Made by a program: the position numbers and the translations under genes. From Limosilactobacillus fermentum (GTDB lineage Bacteria; Bacillota; Bacilli; Lactobacillales; Lactobacillaceae), in NCBI RefSeq assembly GCF_013394085.1, contig NZ_CP040910.1, positions 923,417 to 987,416 on the forward strand: a DNA stretch of 64,000 nt, written 5' to 3'. Positions 25,962 through 33,847 of the stretch are shown piece after piece. The notes under the pieces were generated by a model. The model made no database searches, had not been told where the DNA came from, and worked only from the letters and a program-made list of their open reading frames with translations. Each line of letters begins with the position of its first letter. Within the stretch, counting starts at the first letter, position 1.

Positions 25962-27383
25962 ATGAAGAAGACCAAGATTGTCAGCACTTTGGGGCCGGCA
26001 AGTACGGATGTTGACACGATTGTAAAGTTAATTAACGCCGGGGCGAACATTTTCCGGTTTAACTTCTCCCACGGTGATCACCCAGAACACCTCGGGCGGA
26101 TTGAAAACGTCCACAAGGCCGAAGAAATTACTGGCAAGCACGTTGGAATCATGCTTGATACCAAGGGGGCTGAAATTCGGACGACCGTTCAAAAGGAAGG
26201 GAAGATCGAATTCAACATCGGCGACAAGGTTCGGATCTCCATGGACGACAGCCTGGAAGGGACGAAGGAAAAGATCGCCGTTACCTACGCCGGTTTATTT
26301 GACGACGTTCACGAAGGCGGCCACGTTCTCTTTGATGATGGCCTGCTCGACATGTTGGTGGACGAAAAGGATGAAGCAAACAAGGAACTTGTCTGCCACG
26401 TCTTGAACCACGGAATCCTCGGTTCCCGCAAGGGGGTTAACGCACCGGGCGTTTCCATCAACTTGCCAGGGATCACCGAAAAGGATACTAGTGACATCAA
26501 CTTTGGTCTGGACAACGGGATCAACTTCATCGCCGCTTCCTTCGTTCGGAAGCCACAAGACATCGAAGACATTCGGGTCTTGCTGCGCGAAAAGAACATG
26601 GAAGACGTTCAAATCTTCCCGAAGATCGAATCCCAAGAAGGGATTGACAACTTCGAAGCGATTATCGAAGTCGCTGATGGTCTGATGGTTCCGCGTGGGG
26701 ACATGGGGGTCGAAATTCCGGCCGAAAACGTTCCGCTGGTTCAAAAGAACATGATTCGTCGTTGTAACGAACTGGGCAAGCCGGTCATCACCGCCACCCA
26801 AATGTTAGACTCGATGCAAGAAAACCCACGGCCAACCCGGGCGGAAGTTTCCGACGTTGCCAACGCGGTCTTTGACGGCACCGACGCAACGATGCTGTCT
26901 GGTGAATCCGCTAACGGGGACTACCCAGTTGAATCAGTTGCCACTATGAACCGGATCGACATCAAGGCCGAAAACAACCTGGACAAGTTTGGCCGGGAAG
27001 TCTTTGACTTTGACAAGTCTGACGTAACTGAAACGATCGGTTCCGCCGTTGCCACGGCTGCCCGTGACTTAGGGGTAAAGGCAATCGTTGCCGCTACCGC
27101 TTCTGGTTACACGGCCCGGATGATCTCTAAGTACCGTCCTTCCGCTGACATCTTGGCGCTCACCTTTGATGAACGCACGGAACGCGGCCTGATGATCAAC
27201 TGGGGGGTTCAACCGTACGTGGTTGAAAAGCCAACCAGCACCGATGAAATGTTTGAATTAGCATCCAAGGAAGCCAAGGACTTAGGCTTTGCCAACGTTG
27301 GTGACAAGATCATCGTTGTGGCCGGTTTGCCAATCGGTCAACACGGGACGACCAACATGATGCGGGTGCAAGAAGTTAAGTAA
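25962..27383 (+). CDS. pyk: Pyruvate kinase
   Basis: Pyk makes ATP and pyruvate from phosphoenolpyruvate. The protein has 473 residues from the second ATG (MKKTKIVSTLGPAS), 10 bases after AAAGGAG; the ATG at 25953 is too close to that site. Catalytic segments: RFNFSHG (about 32-38), the metal-binding IFPKIESQEG region (about 216-225), VPRGDMGVEIP (about 242-252) and ATQMLDSM. It lacks the extra PEP-utiliser domain found in Bacillus. It has its own promoter; pfkA, which usually lies between dnaE and pyk in homofermenters, is absent. Confidence 0.96.
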   Translation: MKKTKIVSTLGPASTDVDTIVKLINAGANIFRFNFSHGDHPEHLGRIENVHKAEEITGKHVGIMLDTKGAEIRTTVQKEGKIEFNIGDKVRISMDDSLEGTKEKIAVTYAGLFDDVHEGGHVLFDDGLLDMLVDEKDEANKELVCHVLNHGILGSRKGVNAPGVSINLPGITEKDTSDINFGLDNGINFIAASFVRKPQDIEDIRVLLREKNMEDVQIFPKIESQEGIDNFEAIIEVADGLMVPRGDMGVEIPAENVPLVQKNMIRRCNELGKPVITATQMLDSMQENPRPTRAEVSDVANAVFDGTDATMLSGESANGDYPVESVATMNRIDIKAENNLDKFGREVFDFDKSDVTETIGSAVATAARDLGVKAIVAATASGYTARMISKYRPSADILALTFDERTERGLMINWGVQPYVVEKPTSTDEMFELASKEAKDLGFANVGDKIIVVAGLPIGQHGTTNMMRVQEVK

Positions 27384-27432
27384 GCAATTCAACTGGGGAA
27401 CGTAAGCGAGCACGGGTCCCGGTTAAGTGCTT

Positions 27433-27479
27433 GGAGCGTGATGCGGAGTCAACCGGCTTCGCCACGCTCCTTTTCTTTT
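27433..27479 (+). terminator. Terminator after pyk
   Basis: GGAGCGTG (27433-27440) pairs with CACGCTCC (27463-27470) around an inner GC-rich part; TTTTCTTTT follows. Confidence 0.85.
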
Positions 27480-27538
27480 GGCGTAAATTTTTGTATTATA
27501 GGTTGTTAGTTAAGCACTAGGTAAGCGGAGGAAATGAA

Positions 27539-28426
27539 ATGAACCAAGCACTTGGTAAAGTCGTGACGGCAGTCATGATTGATGAAAACGACCAGGACTA
27601 CTTTGTCCAACCGGATCGCAACGGGCAGACCTACCGTCTCCCCAAGGATGAAGCCCCCCAGGTCCTCCACATTGGCGGATCGGTCTCCGGCTTCGTTTAT
27701 GAAAACGACCAGCACCAGCTCCAGATGACGTGTCAACACATCCCAACCGTTGCCGTCGATCACTATGACTTCGGAACGGTGGTGGCGGTGCGCCGCGACC
27801 TGGGGGTCTTTGTTGACATTGGCTTGCCCAACAAGGACGTGGTGGTTTCCTTGGACGAACTGCCGACTTTAAAGCACCTCTGGCCCCAACCGGGCGATCG
27901 CCTCTTGATCGCCTTGCGCGTCGATGACCACGACCGCCTGTGGGGGACCCTCGCGGACGAAGCGATTTTTGCAACGATCGCCAACCGCCCCGAAAAGAAG
28001 ATGGTCAATTGGAACGTTAAGGCGACCGTCTACCGGTTGAAGATGGCCGGTACCCTCGTTTTGACCGATAATTACTGCCTGGGCTTTATTCACCCCAGCG
28101 AGCGGGACCAGGAACCGCGCTTGGGTCAAGTGGTTAACGCACGGGTGATTGGTTTGTCCGGCCACGGTAGCCTGAACCTGTCCTTAAAGCCCCGGGCCTA
28201 CCAGGCAATCGATGATGACGCCAAGCAGATCCTGGAGCTGTTGAAACGTGCACCGCAAAAGCAGCTCCCCCTGACCGATAAGAGTTCACCAGAAGAAATC
28301 AAGGAGCTGTTAGGGATTTCCAAGGGGCAGTTTAAGCGGGCGGTTGGCCACCTTTTAAAGGCCCGCTTGGTCAGCCAGGTCAACGGCCGGCTAATTTTAA
28401 TCAAAGAGGCGCCAGTAAATGAATAA
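27539..28426 (+). CDS. cvfB: CvfB-like S1 RNA-binding protein
   Basis: The protein of 295 residues has S1-type beta-barrel segments (about 1-60, 70-140 with VVAVRRDLGVFVDIGLPNKDVVVSLDEL, and 150-210) and a C-terminal winged helix (about 225-285, SPEEIKELLGISKGQFKRAVGHL). CvfB/YitL proteins bind RNA and affect virulence factor expression in Staphylococcus; the role in lactobacilli is not known. It is the first gene of the cvfB-xerD-ribT-scpA-scpB-rluB run and overlaps the next gene by 8 bases. Confidence 0.85.
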   Translation: MNQALGKVVTAVMIDENDQDYFVQPDRNGQTYRLPKDEAPQVLHIGGSVSGFVYENDQHQLQMTCQHIPTVAVDHYDFGTVVAVRRDLGVFVDIGLPNKDVVVSLDELPTLKHLWPQPGDRLLIALRVDDHDRLWGTLADEAIFATIANRPEKKMVNWNVKATVYRLKMAGTLVLTDNYCLGFIHPSERDQEPRLGQVVNARVIGLSGHGSLNLSLKPRAYQAIDDDAKQILELLKRAPQKQLPLTDKSSPEEIKELLGISKGQFKRAVGHLLKARLVSQVNGRLILIKEAPVNE

Positions 28427-29297
28427 GGGGTCAGACGCCCTGCAAGCTTCACTAGTCAGCTACCAGGAGTGGTTGACTAAAAAGGGGGGCGCCAAGTTGA
28501 CTATCGCCAGTTACTTGACGGATCTGCGGGATACGGCCGCCTATTTAACCAGTCGGGGGGTCACTAATTGGCAGCAAGTGGACCGGGCCACTTTAACGGC
28601 GTACTTACAATCGTTAAACGATAAGGGCCGGCGAACAACGACGATTCAGCGCCGGATTAGCAGCCTACGTCGCTTTTATGCGTACTTACAGGTGACGGGG
28701 CAGGTCAACCACGATCCGGTCGCCTTGCTGAAGGCTAAGCAAACGCCCCGGTTGGCCCCGGTCGGGTTAACGCCGCAAGAGGCGGATTTGCTACCTGATC
28801 ACGTCCCGGGCAAGGGGGTGGCTAGGGAACGCAACCGCGCCTTAGTTGCACTCTTGGTGGCGACCGGGGCGCGGGCTAACGAACTTCGGGACCTGCAAAC
28901 GGGTGACCTCGACCTGGAACTGGGGGTCGTCTACCTGGGGCAGTCCTCCCGGCGCTTGGTCCCGCTCAACGAACAGGCCCAAACGTACTTGACGACCTAC
29001 TTAACCGCCAGGGCCGACCAGTCGGCGACCGATGAGGGATACGTCTTTTTAAATAACCGGGGCCAGCCCCTATCGCGCCAGTCAATCTGGGAGATTGTGA
29101 ACGCAACTGGGCAGCGGGCCAACATTGAGGGGGCCGTAACCCCCCAGCGGGTCCGGGATGGCTTTGCCTACCGCCTGCTAGCCCACGGTGCTGATTTAAG
29201 CCTTGTTCAGCAACTGATGGGGCACCAAAGCATCCTGACGACCCAAGTGTACTTAGAGCAAGCAAAGGAGGGGCACCATGCTGATTGCTTACCGTAA
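28419..29297 (+). CDS. XerD-like tyrosine recombinase with missing catalytic residues
   Basis: The protein of 292 residues has a SAM-like N-terminal domain (about 8-95) and a C-terminal catalytic fold (about 110-285). It aligns well with XerD: GARANEL keeps the first Arg, LMGH keeps the third-motif His, and the Tyr is in TTQVYLE (about 281). But the HxLRH motif reads TPQRVRDGF (about 238-246), so the first His is Gln, and the usual GKG lysine loop reads GQSSRRL. The UniProt XerD-like subfamily near scpA in streptococci also lacks catalytic residues. Strand exchange is therefore doubtful. It sits in an overlapping operon with scpAB. Confidence 0.85.
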   Translation: MNKGSDALQASLVSYQEWLTKKGGAKLTIASYLTDLRDTAAYLTSRGVTNWQQVDRATLTAYLQSLNDKGRRTTTIQRRISSLRRFYAYLQVTGQVNHDPVALLKAKQTPRLAPVGLTPQEADLLPDHVPGKGVARERNRALVALLVATGARANELRDLQTGDLDLELGVVYLGQSSRRLVPLNEQAQTYLTTYLTARADQSATDEGYVFLNNRGQPLSRQSIWEIVNATGQRANIEGAVTPQRVRDGFAYRLLAHGADLSLVQQLMGHQSILTTQVYLEQAKEGHHADCLP

Positions 29298-29661
29298 GGA
29301 CTACCAAAAGATTGCGATGGGGTTACTGTCACTGTTGCCCCCCTTTAAGGATTACCACCGGCTAAAAGCGGCGATTGACTGGTCGGGGGAGTCCGATCAG
29401 CTGATTTACCTGTGGCAAAACGAAACGATTGGCCAATTCACCGGGATCGTCGTGGTTTCCGTTGGCCAAGACTACGTGTTAGTCCGGCACCTTTCCATTA
29501 CGCCCAGTGACCGGGCGGGCAAAAACGTGTTTGCCTTGCTAGCGGCCCTGCAGGAGAGGTACCCCCAAAAACGGATTATGGGAACCTTGACCACCCAGGG
29601 GGTAGTGACCAACTGGGCCCGTGATCGCTACTACCGCCAGGGAGGGGATTTAAATGGCTGA
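29278..29661 (+). CDS. ribT: RibT-like GNAT family protein
   Basis: The protein of 127 residues resembles RibT of the B. subtilis riboflavin operon: the opening MLIAYRKDYQKIAMGLLSLLP and the GNAT-like core with VLVRHLSITPSDRAGKN. B. subtilis has ribT just upstream of scpA, matching the order here, but no riboflavin synthesis genes accompany it in this window. The GNAT substrate is unknown. AAAGGAGGGG lies before the ATG, and the start overlaps the XerD-like gene by 20 bases. It overlaps scpA by 8 bases. Confidence 0.8.
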   Translation: MLIAYRKDYQKIAMGLLSLLPPFKDYHRLKAAIDWSGESDQLIYLWQNETIGQFTGIVVVSVGQDYVLVRHLSITPSDRAGKNVFALLAALQERYPQKRIMGTLTTQGVVTNWARDRYYRQGGDLNG

Positions 29662-30442
29662 ACAAGAACTGGCCCGCTTGGTGGGGCAACCGACGCTGGT
29701 TTTAGGTGACTTTGAGGGACCGCTAGACCTCTTGTTACACCTGATCAAAAAGGCCGAAGTCGACATCTACGACATTCCAATCGCCAAGATTACCAACCAG
29801 TACGTTGAATTTTTGCACCAACAGGAGCAAAACCAGCTCAACATCGCCGGGGAGTACTTTGTGATGGCGGCGACCTTAATGTCAATCAAGAGTGCGATGC
29901 TATTACCGAGCCCCCCGGTGGTTGAAGATGAGCTACCACCTGAAGAAGAGGATCCCCGGGCGGAATTGGTGGCGCAACTTTTAGAGTACCAACGCTACAA
30001 AAAGGCAGCGGCGGCCCTAAAGGATAAAGAAGAATACCGGCAGCGGGAGTACACCAGAGAAGCAATGGCGGTGCCAAAGAACCTGGTAGAGACCCGCTTT
30101 GCCCCGGGGGTTGGCATTGAAGAGTTACAACGGGCCTTTGAAGACGTGGTCAAGCGCCACCACTTTCACGAACCGATTACCCAAACCGTCGATCCCGACC
30201 CGGTGACGGTTGCCGAGCGGATTGAACACGTGATTACCGTGGTGACCAAGCCAACCCGCTTTGAGGACCTGTTTGAAAATGATTGGACCAAAGACAGTCT
30301 GGTAACGACCTTCTTGGCGGTCTTGGACCTGACTAAACACCAGGTGATTGCCTTGGCCCAATCTGAACGCTTCGGCCCGCTGATTGTAATGCCGGGCCCA
30401 CGAAACGAGGAATACCGAAATGGAGAATATCGCACAAATTGA
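29654..30442 (+). CDS. scpA: Segregation and condensation protein A
   Basis: The protein has 262 residues. ScpA is the kleisin that bridges the two SMC heads and carries ScpB in the condensin complex. The N-terminal family motif LGDFEGPLDLLLHLIKKAEVDI occupies about residues 17-38; a charged acidic linker (VEDELPPEEEDP) lies near 91-103; the C-terminal winged helix closes the protein. It overlaps ribT by 8 bases and scpB by 23 bases, so the set is translated together. Confidence 0.95.
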   Translation: MAEQELARLVGQPTLVLGDFEGPLDLLLHLIKKAEVDIYDIPIAKITNQYVEFLHQQEQNQLNIAGEYFVMAATLMSIKSAMLLPSPPVVEDELPPEEEDPRAELVAQLLEYQRYKKAAAALKDKEEYRQREYTREAMAVPKNLVETRFAPGVGIEELQRAFEDVVKRHHFHEPITQTVDPDPVTVAERIEHVITVVTKPTRFEDLFENDWTKDSLVTTFLAVLDLTKHQVIALAQSERFGPLIVMPGPRNEEYRNGEYRTN

Positions 30443-31007
30443 GGGCTTGCTCTTCATCGCTGGTGACGAGGGGATCAGTGTTGCTGACCTGGCCCGGATC
30501 ACCGGGTTTATGAAACCAGCCGTCAACGAACTATTAACGCGCCTACAAGAAAAGTACCAGGCCGACCCCCAGACCGCTTTAACCCTGCTTAATAGCGGGG
30601 AGGTCTTTCGTTTGGCCACCAAAGCGGAACTGGCGCCGGTTATGAAAACTTACTTTGAGGTTCCACTAACCACCCCACTGTCGCAAGCCGTCTTGGAGGT
30701 CTTGGCCATTGTCGCCTACAAGCAGCCACTAACCCGCTTGGAAATCGACGACATCCGTGGCGTGCAAAGCTCGGGGTCGCTGCAAAAACTCGTGGTGCGG
30801 GGACTGGTCCAGACCCACGGCCGGCTCGAAGTACCCGGCCGCCCCTTCAGGTACGTCACAACCCCGGCCTTTTTGGACTATTTTGGCCTGCAGTCGTTAG
30901 CGGACCTGCCACCGTTGCAAACCGACTTGACCGAAGACGACCTGGACGGGGACGTCTTCTTACGGGCGCTACAATCACGAACTGAAGAAGGAAAGGAAAA
31001 CGAATAG
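30420..31007 (+). CDS. scpB: Segregation and condensation protein B
   Basis: The protein of 195 residues has two winged-helix domains (about 1-80 and 90-160). ScpB dimerises and binds ScpA in the SMC condensin complex. Family motif: VLEVLAIVAYKQPLTRLEIDDIRG (about 94-117), and the GRPFRYVTTPAFLDYFGL segment near 141. GAGGAA before the ATG is inside scpA. The stop codon abuts the rluB start. The acidic C-terminal tail is typical. Confidence 0.95.
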   Translation: MENIAQIEGLLFIAGDEGISVADLARITGFMKPAVNELLTRLQEKYQADPQTALTLLNSGEVFRLATKAELAPVMKTYFEVPLTTPLSQAVLEVLAIVAYKQPLTRLEIDDIRGVQSSGSLQKLVVRGLVQTHGRLEVPGRPFRYVTTPAFLDYFGLQSLADLPPLQTDLTEDDLDGDVFLRALQSRTEEGKENE

Positions 31008-31733
31008 ATGGCAAAAGAACGTCTGCAAAAGGTGATCGCCCACGCCGGGGTTGCCTCCAGAAGGGCTGCGGAGGGCCTAATTCTCGCCGGCAAGGTGAAG
31101 GTCAATGGTCAGGTAGTAACCGAGCTGGGGACCAAAGTTGATGGCAACGATGAGGTGATGGTCAACGGCGAACCGGTCGAACAAGAGCAACACGAGTACT
31201 ATTTGCTCGATAAGCCACGCGGGGTCATTTCTTCGGCCCACGATGATAAGGGGCGCAAGACGGTGGTCGATATCTTAAAAAACGAAGGGGTGCAAACGCG
31301 GGTCTACCCGGTGGGGCGCCTCGATTACGACACCACCGGCCTCTTGGTGATGACTAACGACGGGGAATTAGCCAACCGGTTAATGCACCCCCGCTTTGAA
31401 GTCGATAAGGTCTACATCGCCAAGGTCAAAGGCCTCGTTTCAAACGATGAGATGCGGCTGCTCCGCGAAGGGGTTAAAATTGATGGCAAAAAGAGCCAAC
31501 CGGCCCGGACCAAACTACTCGAAGCAAACCAACGCCAAAAGACCTCGGTGGTTAAGTTAACCATTCACGAGGGTCACTACCATCAGGTTAAAAAGATGAT
31601 GGAAGCGGTCGGCCACCCCGTGCTTAAGTTGCACCGGGAAAGTTATGGACCGCTGACTCTAGCTGGGCTCAATCCAGGCCAGTTCCGTAAGCTCAAGGTC
31701 GATGAGGTGCGAGCCCTACGCAAGTTGTATTAA
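31008..31733 (+). CDS. rluB: 23S rRNA pseudouridine synthase RluB type
   Basis: The protein of 241 residues has an N-terminal S4 RNA-binding domain (about 2-50, RLQKVIAHAGVASRRAAEGLI) and a RsuA/RluB catalytic domain with the nucleophilic Asp in GRLDYDTTGLL (about 105). It isomerises a uridine in 23S rRNA helix 89 by family. The ATG directly follows the scpB stop. The neighbour order scpA-scpB-rluB is the same as in B. subtilis. Confidence 0.92.
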   Translation: MAKERLQKVIAHAGVASRRAAEGLILAGKVKVNGQVVTELGTKVDGNDEVMVNGEPVEQEQHEYYLLDKPRGVISSAHDDKGRKTVVDILKNEGVQTRVYPVGRLDYDTTGLLVMTNDGELANRLMHPRFEVDKVYIAKVKGLVSNDEMRLLREGVKIDGKKSQPARTKLLEANQRQKTSVVKLTIHEGHYHQVKKMMEAVGHPVLKLHRESYGPLTLAGLNPGQFRKLKVDEVRALRKLY

Positions 31734-31734
31734 T

Positions 31735-31763
31735 TTGAAATACAGAGCTGGGTGGGTTATAAT
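31735..31763 (+). promoter_or_regulatory. Strong promoter for the FMN riboswitch-ribU transcript
   Basis: TTGAAA (31735-31740), 17 bases, TATAAT (31758-31763). It starts right after the rluB stop codon; the aptamer begins about 28 bases downstream. Confidence 0.8.
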
Positions 31764-31790
31764 GGTTAAGAATTAAATAAATTAATAGGT

Positions 31791-31957
31791 TTGTCTTCAA
31801 GGCAGGGTGTAATTCCCGACCGGCGGTATAGCCCGCAACCCGCACACGCGGTGGAACCCGGTGAAATTCCGGGTGCCGACAGTAAAGTCTGGTATGTAGA
31901 AGATCATCACAACGATGTTTCAACCGGGAGACGCCCTGATGGTGTCCCCGGTTTTTT
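31791..31957 (+). promoter_or_regulatory. FMN riboswitch (RFN element) with terminator
   Basis: The aptamer (31791 to about 31906) carries the RFN pieces TCTTCAAGGCAGGGTG, ATTCCCGACCGGCGGTATAG, GGTGAAATTCCGGGTGCCGACAGT and AGTCTGG. A terminator follows (ACCGGG-GAC...GTC-CCCGGT, T-run to 31957). FMN should cause early termination, lowering ribU expression. Confidence 0.95.
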
Positions 31958-32004
31958 CGTGGTAGTGGTTGAAACCAAGAAGATGACCTCTTGGAGGTTA
32001 TACT

Positions 32005-32583
32005 ATGTCTCTTACCCATACCCGCGTTCAGCGCCTAGCCGTCTTGGCATGCATGAGTGCCTTGGCCTTTGTCTTAATGCTGTTTGAGTTCCCGGTCATT
32101 CCGGTTGTGTCGTATTTGAAAATGGACTTTTCCGACCTGCCGGTTTTGATCGCCACTTGGCTCTACGGTCCGGTGGCCGGGATCATCGTGGCGGCCATCA
32201 AGTGCCTCTTGCACGGCTTGATGTACGGGATGTCGGTTGGCGAGCTACTGGGTGTTTTGTCCAACCTGCTGTCGTCAATGTCGCTCTTGTTGCCGTTTGC
32301 TTGGTTCCTTCGCCGGGGCAAGGGAAGTTTGAAGCGGCGCCTCTTCTTTGGTGGCCTATGGGCAACGGTAGCCCTAACGGTGGTAATGTCTTTATTAAAC
32401 TACTTTGTTTTAACGCCGGCCTACATGGCCCTGTGGGGGTGGAAACCAAGCTTACCACTGCCAGAGCTAGTAGCAATCGGGGTGGTGCCCTTCAACCTGA
32501 TTAAGGGAATCTTGTTGAGCTTGATCTTTGGTTTCTTGGCTTGGAGCCTGCGGGATTGGGTGGCCGCCCGGTTAGACCGTTAA
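32005..32583 (+). CDS. ribU: Riboflavin ECF transporter S component
   Basis: The protein of 192 residues has six membrane helices. RibU binds riboflavin outside and works with the shared EcfA-EcfA'-EcfT energising module (encoded elsewhere). Visible marks: SALAFVLMLFEFPV in helix 1, MDFSDLPVLIATWLYGP, and KCLLHGLMYG. The FMN riboswitch upstream confirms the substrate. TTGGAGG precedes the ATG. The lack of riboflavin synthesis genes nearby fits dependence on uptake. Confidence 0.95.
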   Translation: MSLTHTRVQRLAVLACMSALAFVLMLFEFPVIPVVSYLKMDFSDLPVLIATWLYGPVAGIIVAAIKCLLHGLMYGMSVGELLGVLSNLLSSMSLLLPFAWFLRRGKGSLKRRLFFGGLWATVALTVVMSLLNYFVLTPAYMALWGWKPSLPLPELVAIGVVPFNLIKGILLSLIFGFLAWSLRDWVAARLDR

Positions 32584-32610
32584 TTGGAGCGCATTTGAAA
32601 ATCACTAGGG

Positions 32611-32671
32611 AGTGGGAAATGACCCTCGAAAAAGACCGTACCTAGACTTAGGTCTGAGGTCACTTTCCGTC
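32611..32671. repeat. Dispersed palindromic intergenic repeat, copy B
   Basis: The left arm AGTGGGAAATGACC (32611-32624) pairs with GGTCACTTTCC (32658-32668), preceded by TTAGGTCTGA. Relative to copy A an A-to-G change in the left arm is matched by T-to-C in the right arm. Confidence 0.6.
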
Positions 32672-32691
32672 CAATATTTATGAATCCAGTC

Positions 32692-32733
32692 AGGGGTTGG
32701 GAGAAAAACGTCTTTTCTCCTGGTCCTTTTTCT
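32692..32733 (+). terminator. Terminator after ribU
   Basis: GGAGAAAA (32700-32707) and TTTTCTCC (32713-32720) form a stem; CCTTTTTCTT follows. Confidence 0.75.
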
Positions 32734-32809
32734 TATGGTAAGGGCTGTTTATAGGTGCTTGTCAGGCTTGGCAAAACACCGTATGCTAAGTGTAAAAGGG
32801 GGGCTAGCA

Positions 32810-33847
32810 GTGAACGATTACTGGTTGGTTTTATTTGATCAGGAACCGCGGCGGTTTCGAGTAATTGAAAACCTGTTAAAAAACCGTTTGTCAGAGGCGA
32901 CGATGTTCTGGGCGATGGTCTACGGAATTCAGGAGGCCGTCGCCGGTCAACGTCAGTTAAAGCGGGCGGAGTTTGACAAATGGATGAACCAGCAGGTCAC
33001 GGCGGGGCTAATGGTGCAAGAAGAAGGCCAGGCCTGGTTGACCACCGCGGGGTTAGTCGAAAAGCAACGCTTATTGACTGAACACTACCAACCCCGTTTC
33101 GGTAACTGGGGGTGGCGAATTAACCCGGAACGCTTGGCCAACCGGCTCCTATTGGGGATTCAAGTGGTTTCCGAGTTTGCCCACCATAATCGTCGCTACC
33201 GTCCCTTAAACCTTGGTAACTACGAGCTGGGAACCGTTAAGCAGTGGCTCCTCAAGAGTGGGCGGGGGATCCAAGGGGCCGTTGAACAGCAGGTTACCGC
33301 CGCCTTTGCTGCCCTAGAAAAAGTGGATCCCCGCTTGCCCCAGGTGCTAGCGGCCCTGTTAATCGGTCACCAGACCAGCGGGGCAACGCTTGGTCAGTTA
33401 GCGCGTGAGCTCCGGGTGAGTGAGGGCGAAACGGTGATCATTATCCATGACGCCTGGCTAGGGTTAGGAGCCTACTTAGCCACCACCCCCGGGCCGCTCA
33501 GTCAGTTGGTGGGTCCCCTAATTTCTAACAGCCCGTTGACGACCAGCGCCCAGCAGACGGTCGCCGATTTTTTGACCGGTCAAAGCCCCGTGGCAATTAG
33601 TCGTCGTCGCCACCGTAAATTGTCGACGATCCGTGATCACCTGTTAACCGCCGCCATTTTGACCCCCGGGATGGCGGACTGGCGCACCCTCTTTCCGGCC
33701 GGGATGCTAGAAGAGTTGGCAAATCGCTATCAAGGACCGGTGGCGAGTTGGCAGTTCGTGGCGACCCACCCGGACCTGGACTTAAACCAGGAGTTTTTCT
33801 TGTTTCGCTTGTACCAAATCATGAGGTGTCAAAACAGTGACCATTGA
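32810..33847 (+). CDS. ypbB: YpbB-like helix-turn-helix protein upstream of recQ
   Basis: The protein has 345 residues from a GTG at 32810, which follows AAAAGGGGGG; the in-frame codon at 32735 would lie in the terminator region. It has no enzyme motif. A C-terminal helix-turn-helix type segment is plausible (about 290-340). B. subtilis ypbB occupies the same place before the RecQ-type helicase gene ypbC. The function is unknown; it may assist the helicase. It overlaps recQ by 11 bases. Confidence 0.75.
   Translation: MNDYWLVLFDQEPRRFRVIENLLKNRLSEATMFWAMVYGIQEAVAGQRQLKRAEFDKWMNQQVTAGLMVQEEGQAWLTTAGLVEKQRLLTEHYQPRFGNWGWRINPERLANRLLLGIQVVSEFAHHNRRYRPLNLGNYELGTVKQWLLKSGRGIQGAVEQQVTAAFAALEKVDPRLPQVLAALLIGHQTSGATLGQLARELRVSEGETVIIIHDAWLGLGAYLATTPGPLSQLVGPLISNSPLTTSAQQTVADFLTGQSPVAISRRRHRKLSTIRDHLLTAAILTPGMADWRTLFPAGMLEELANRYQGPVASWQFVATHPDLDLNQEFFLFRLYQIMRCQNSDH

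Noticed and set aside
26295-26801. Minus-strand 168-residue frame opposite pyk
   Set aside because: The reverse of strongly conserved pyk codons, with no start signal.
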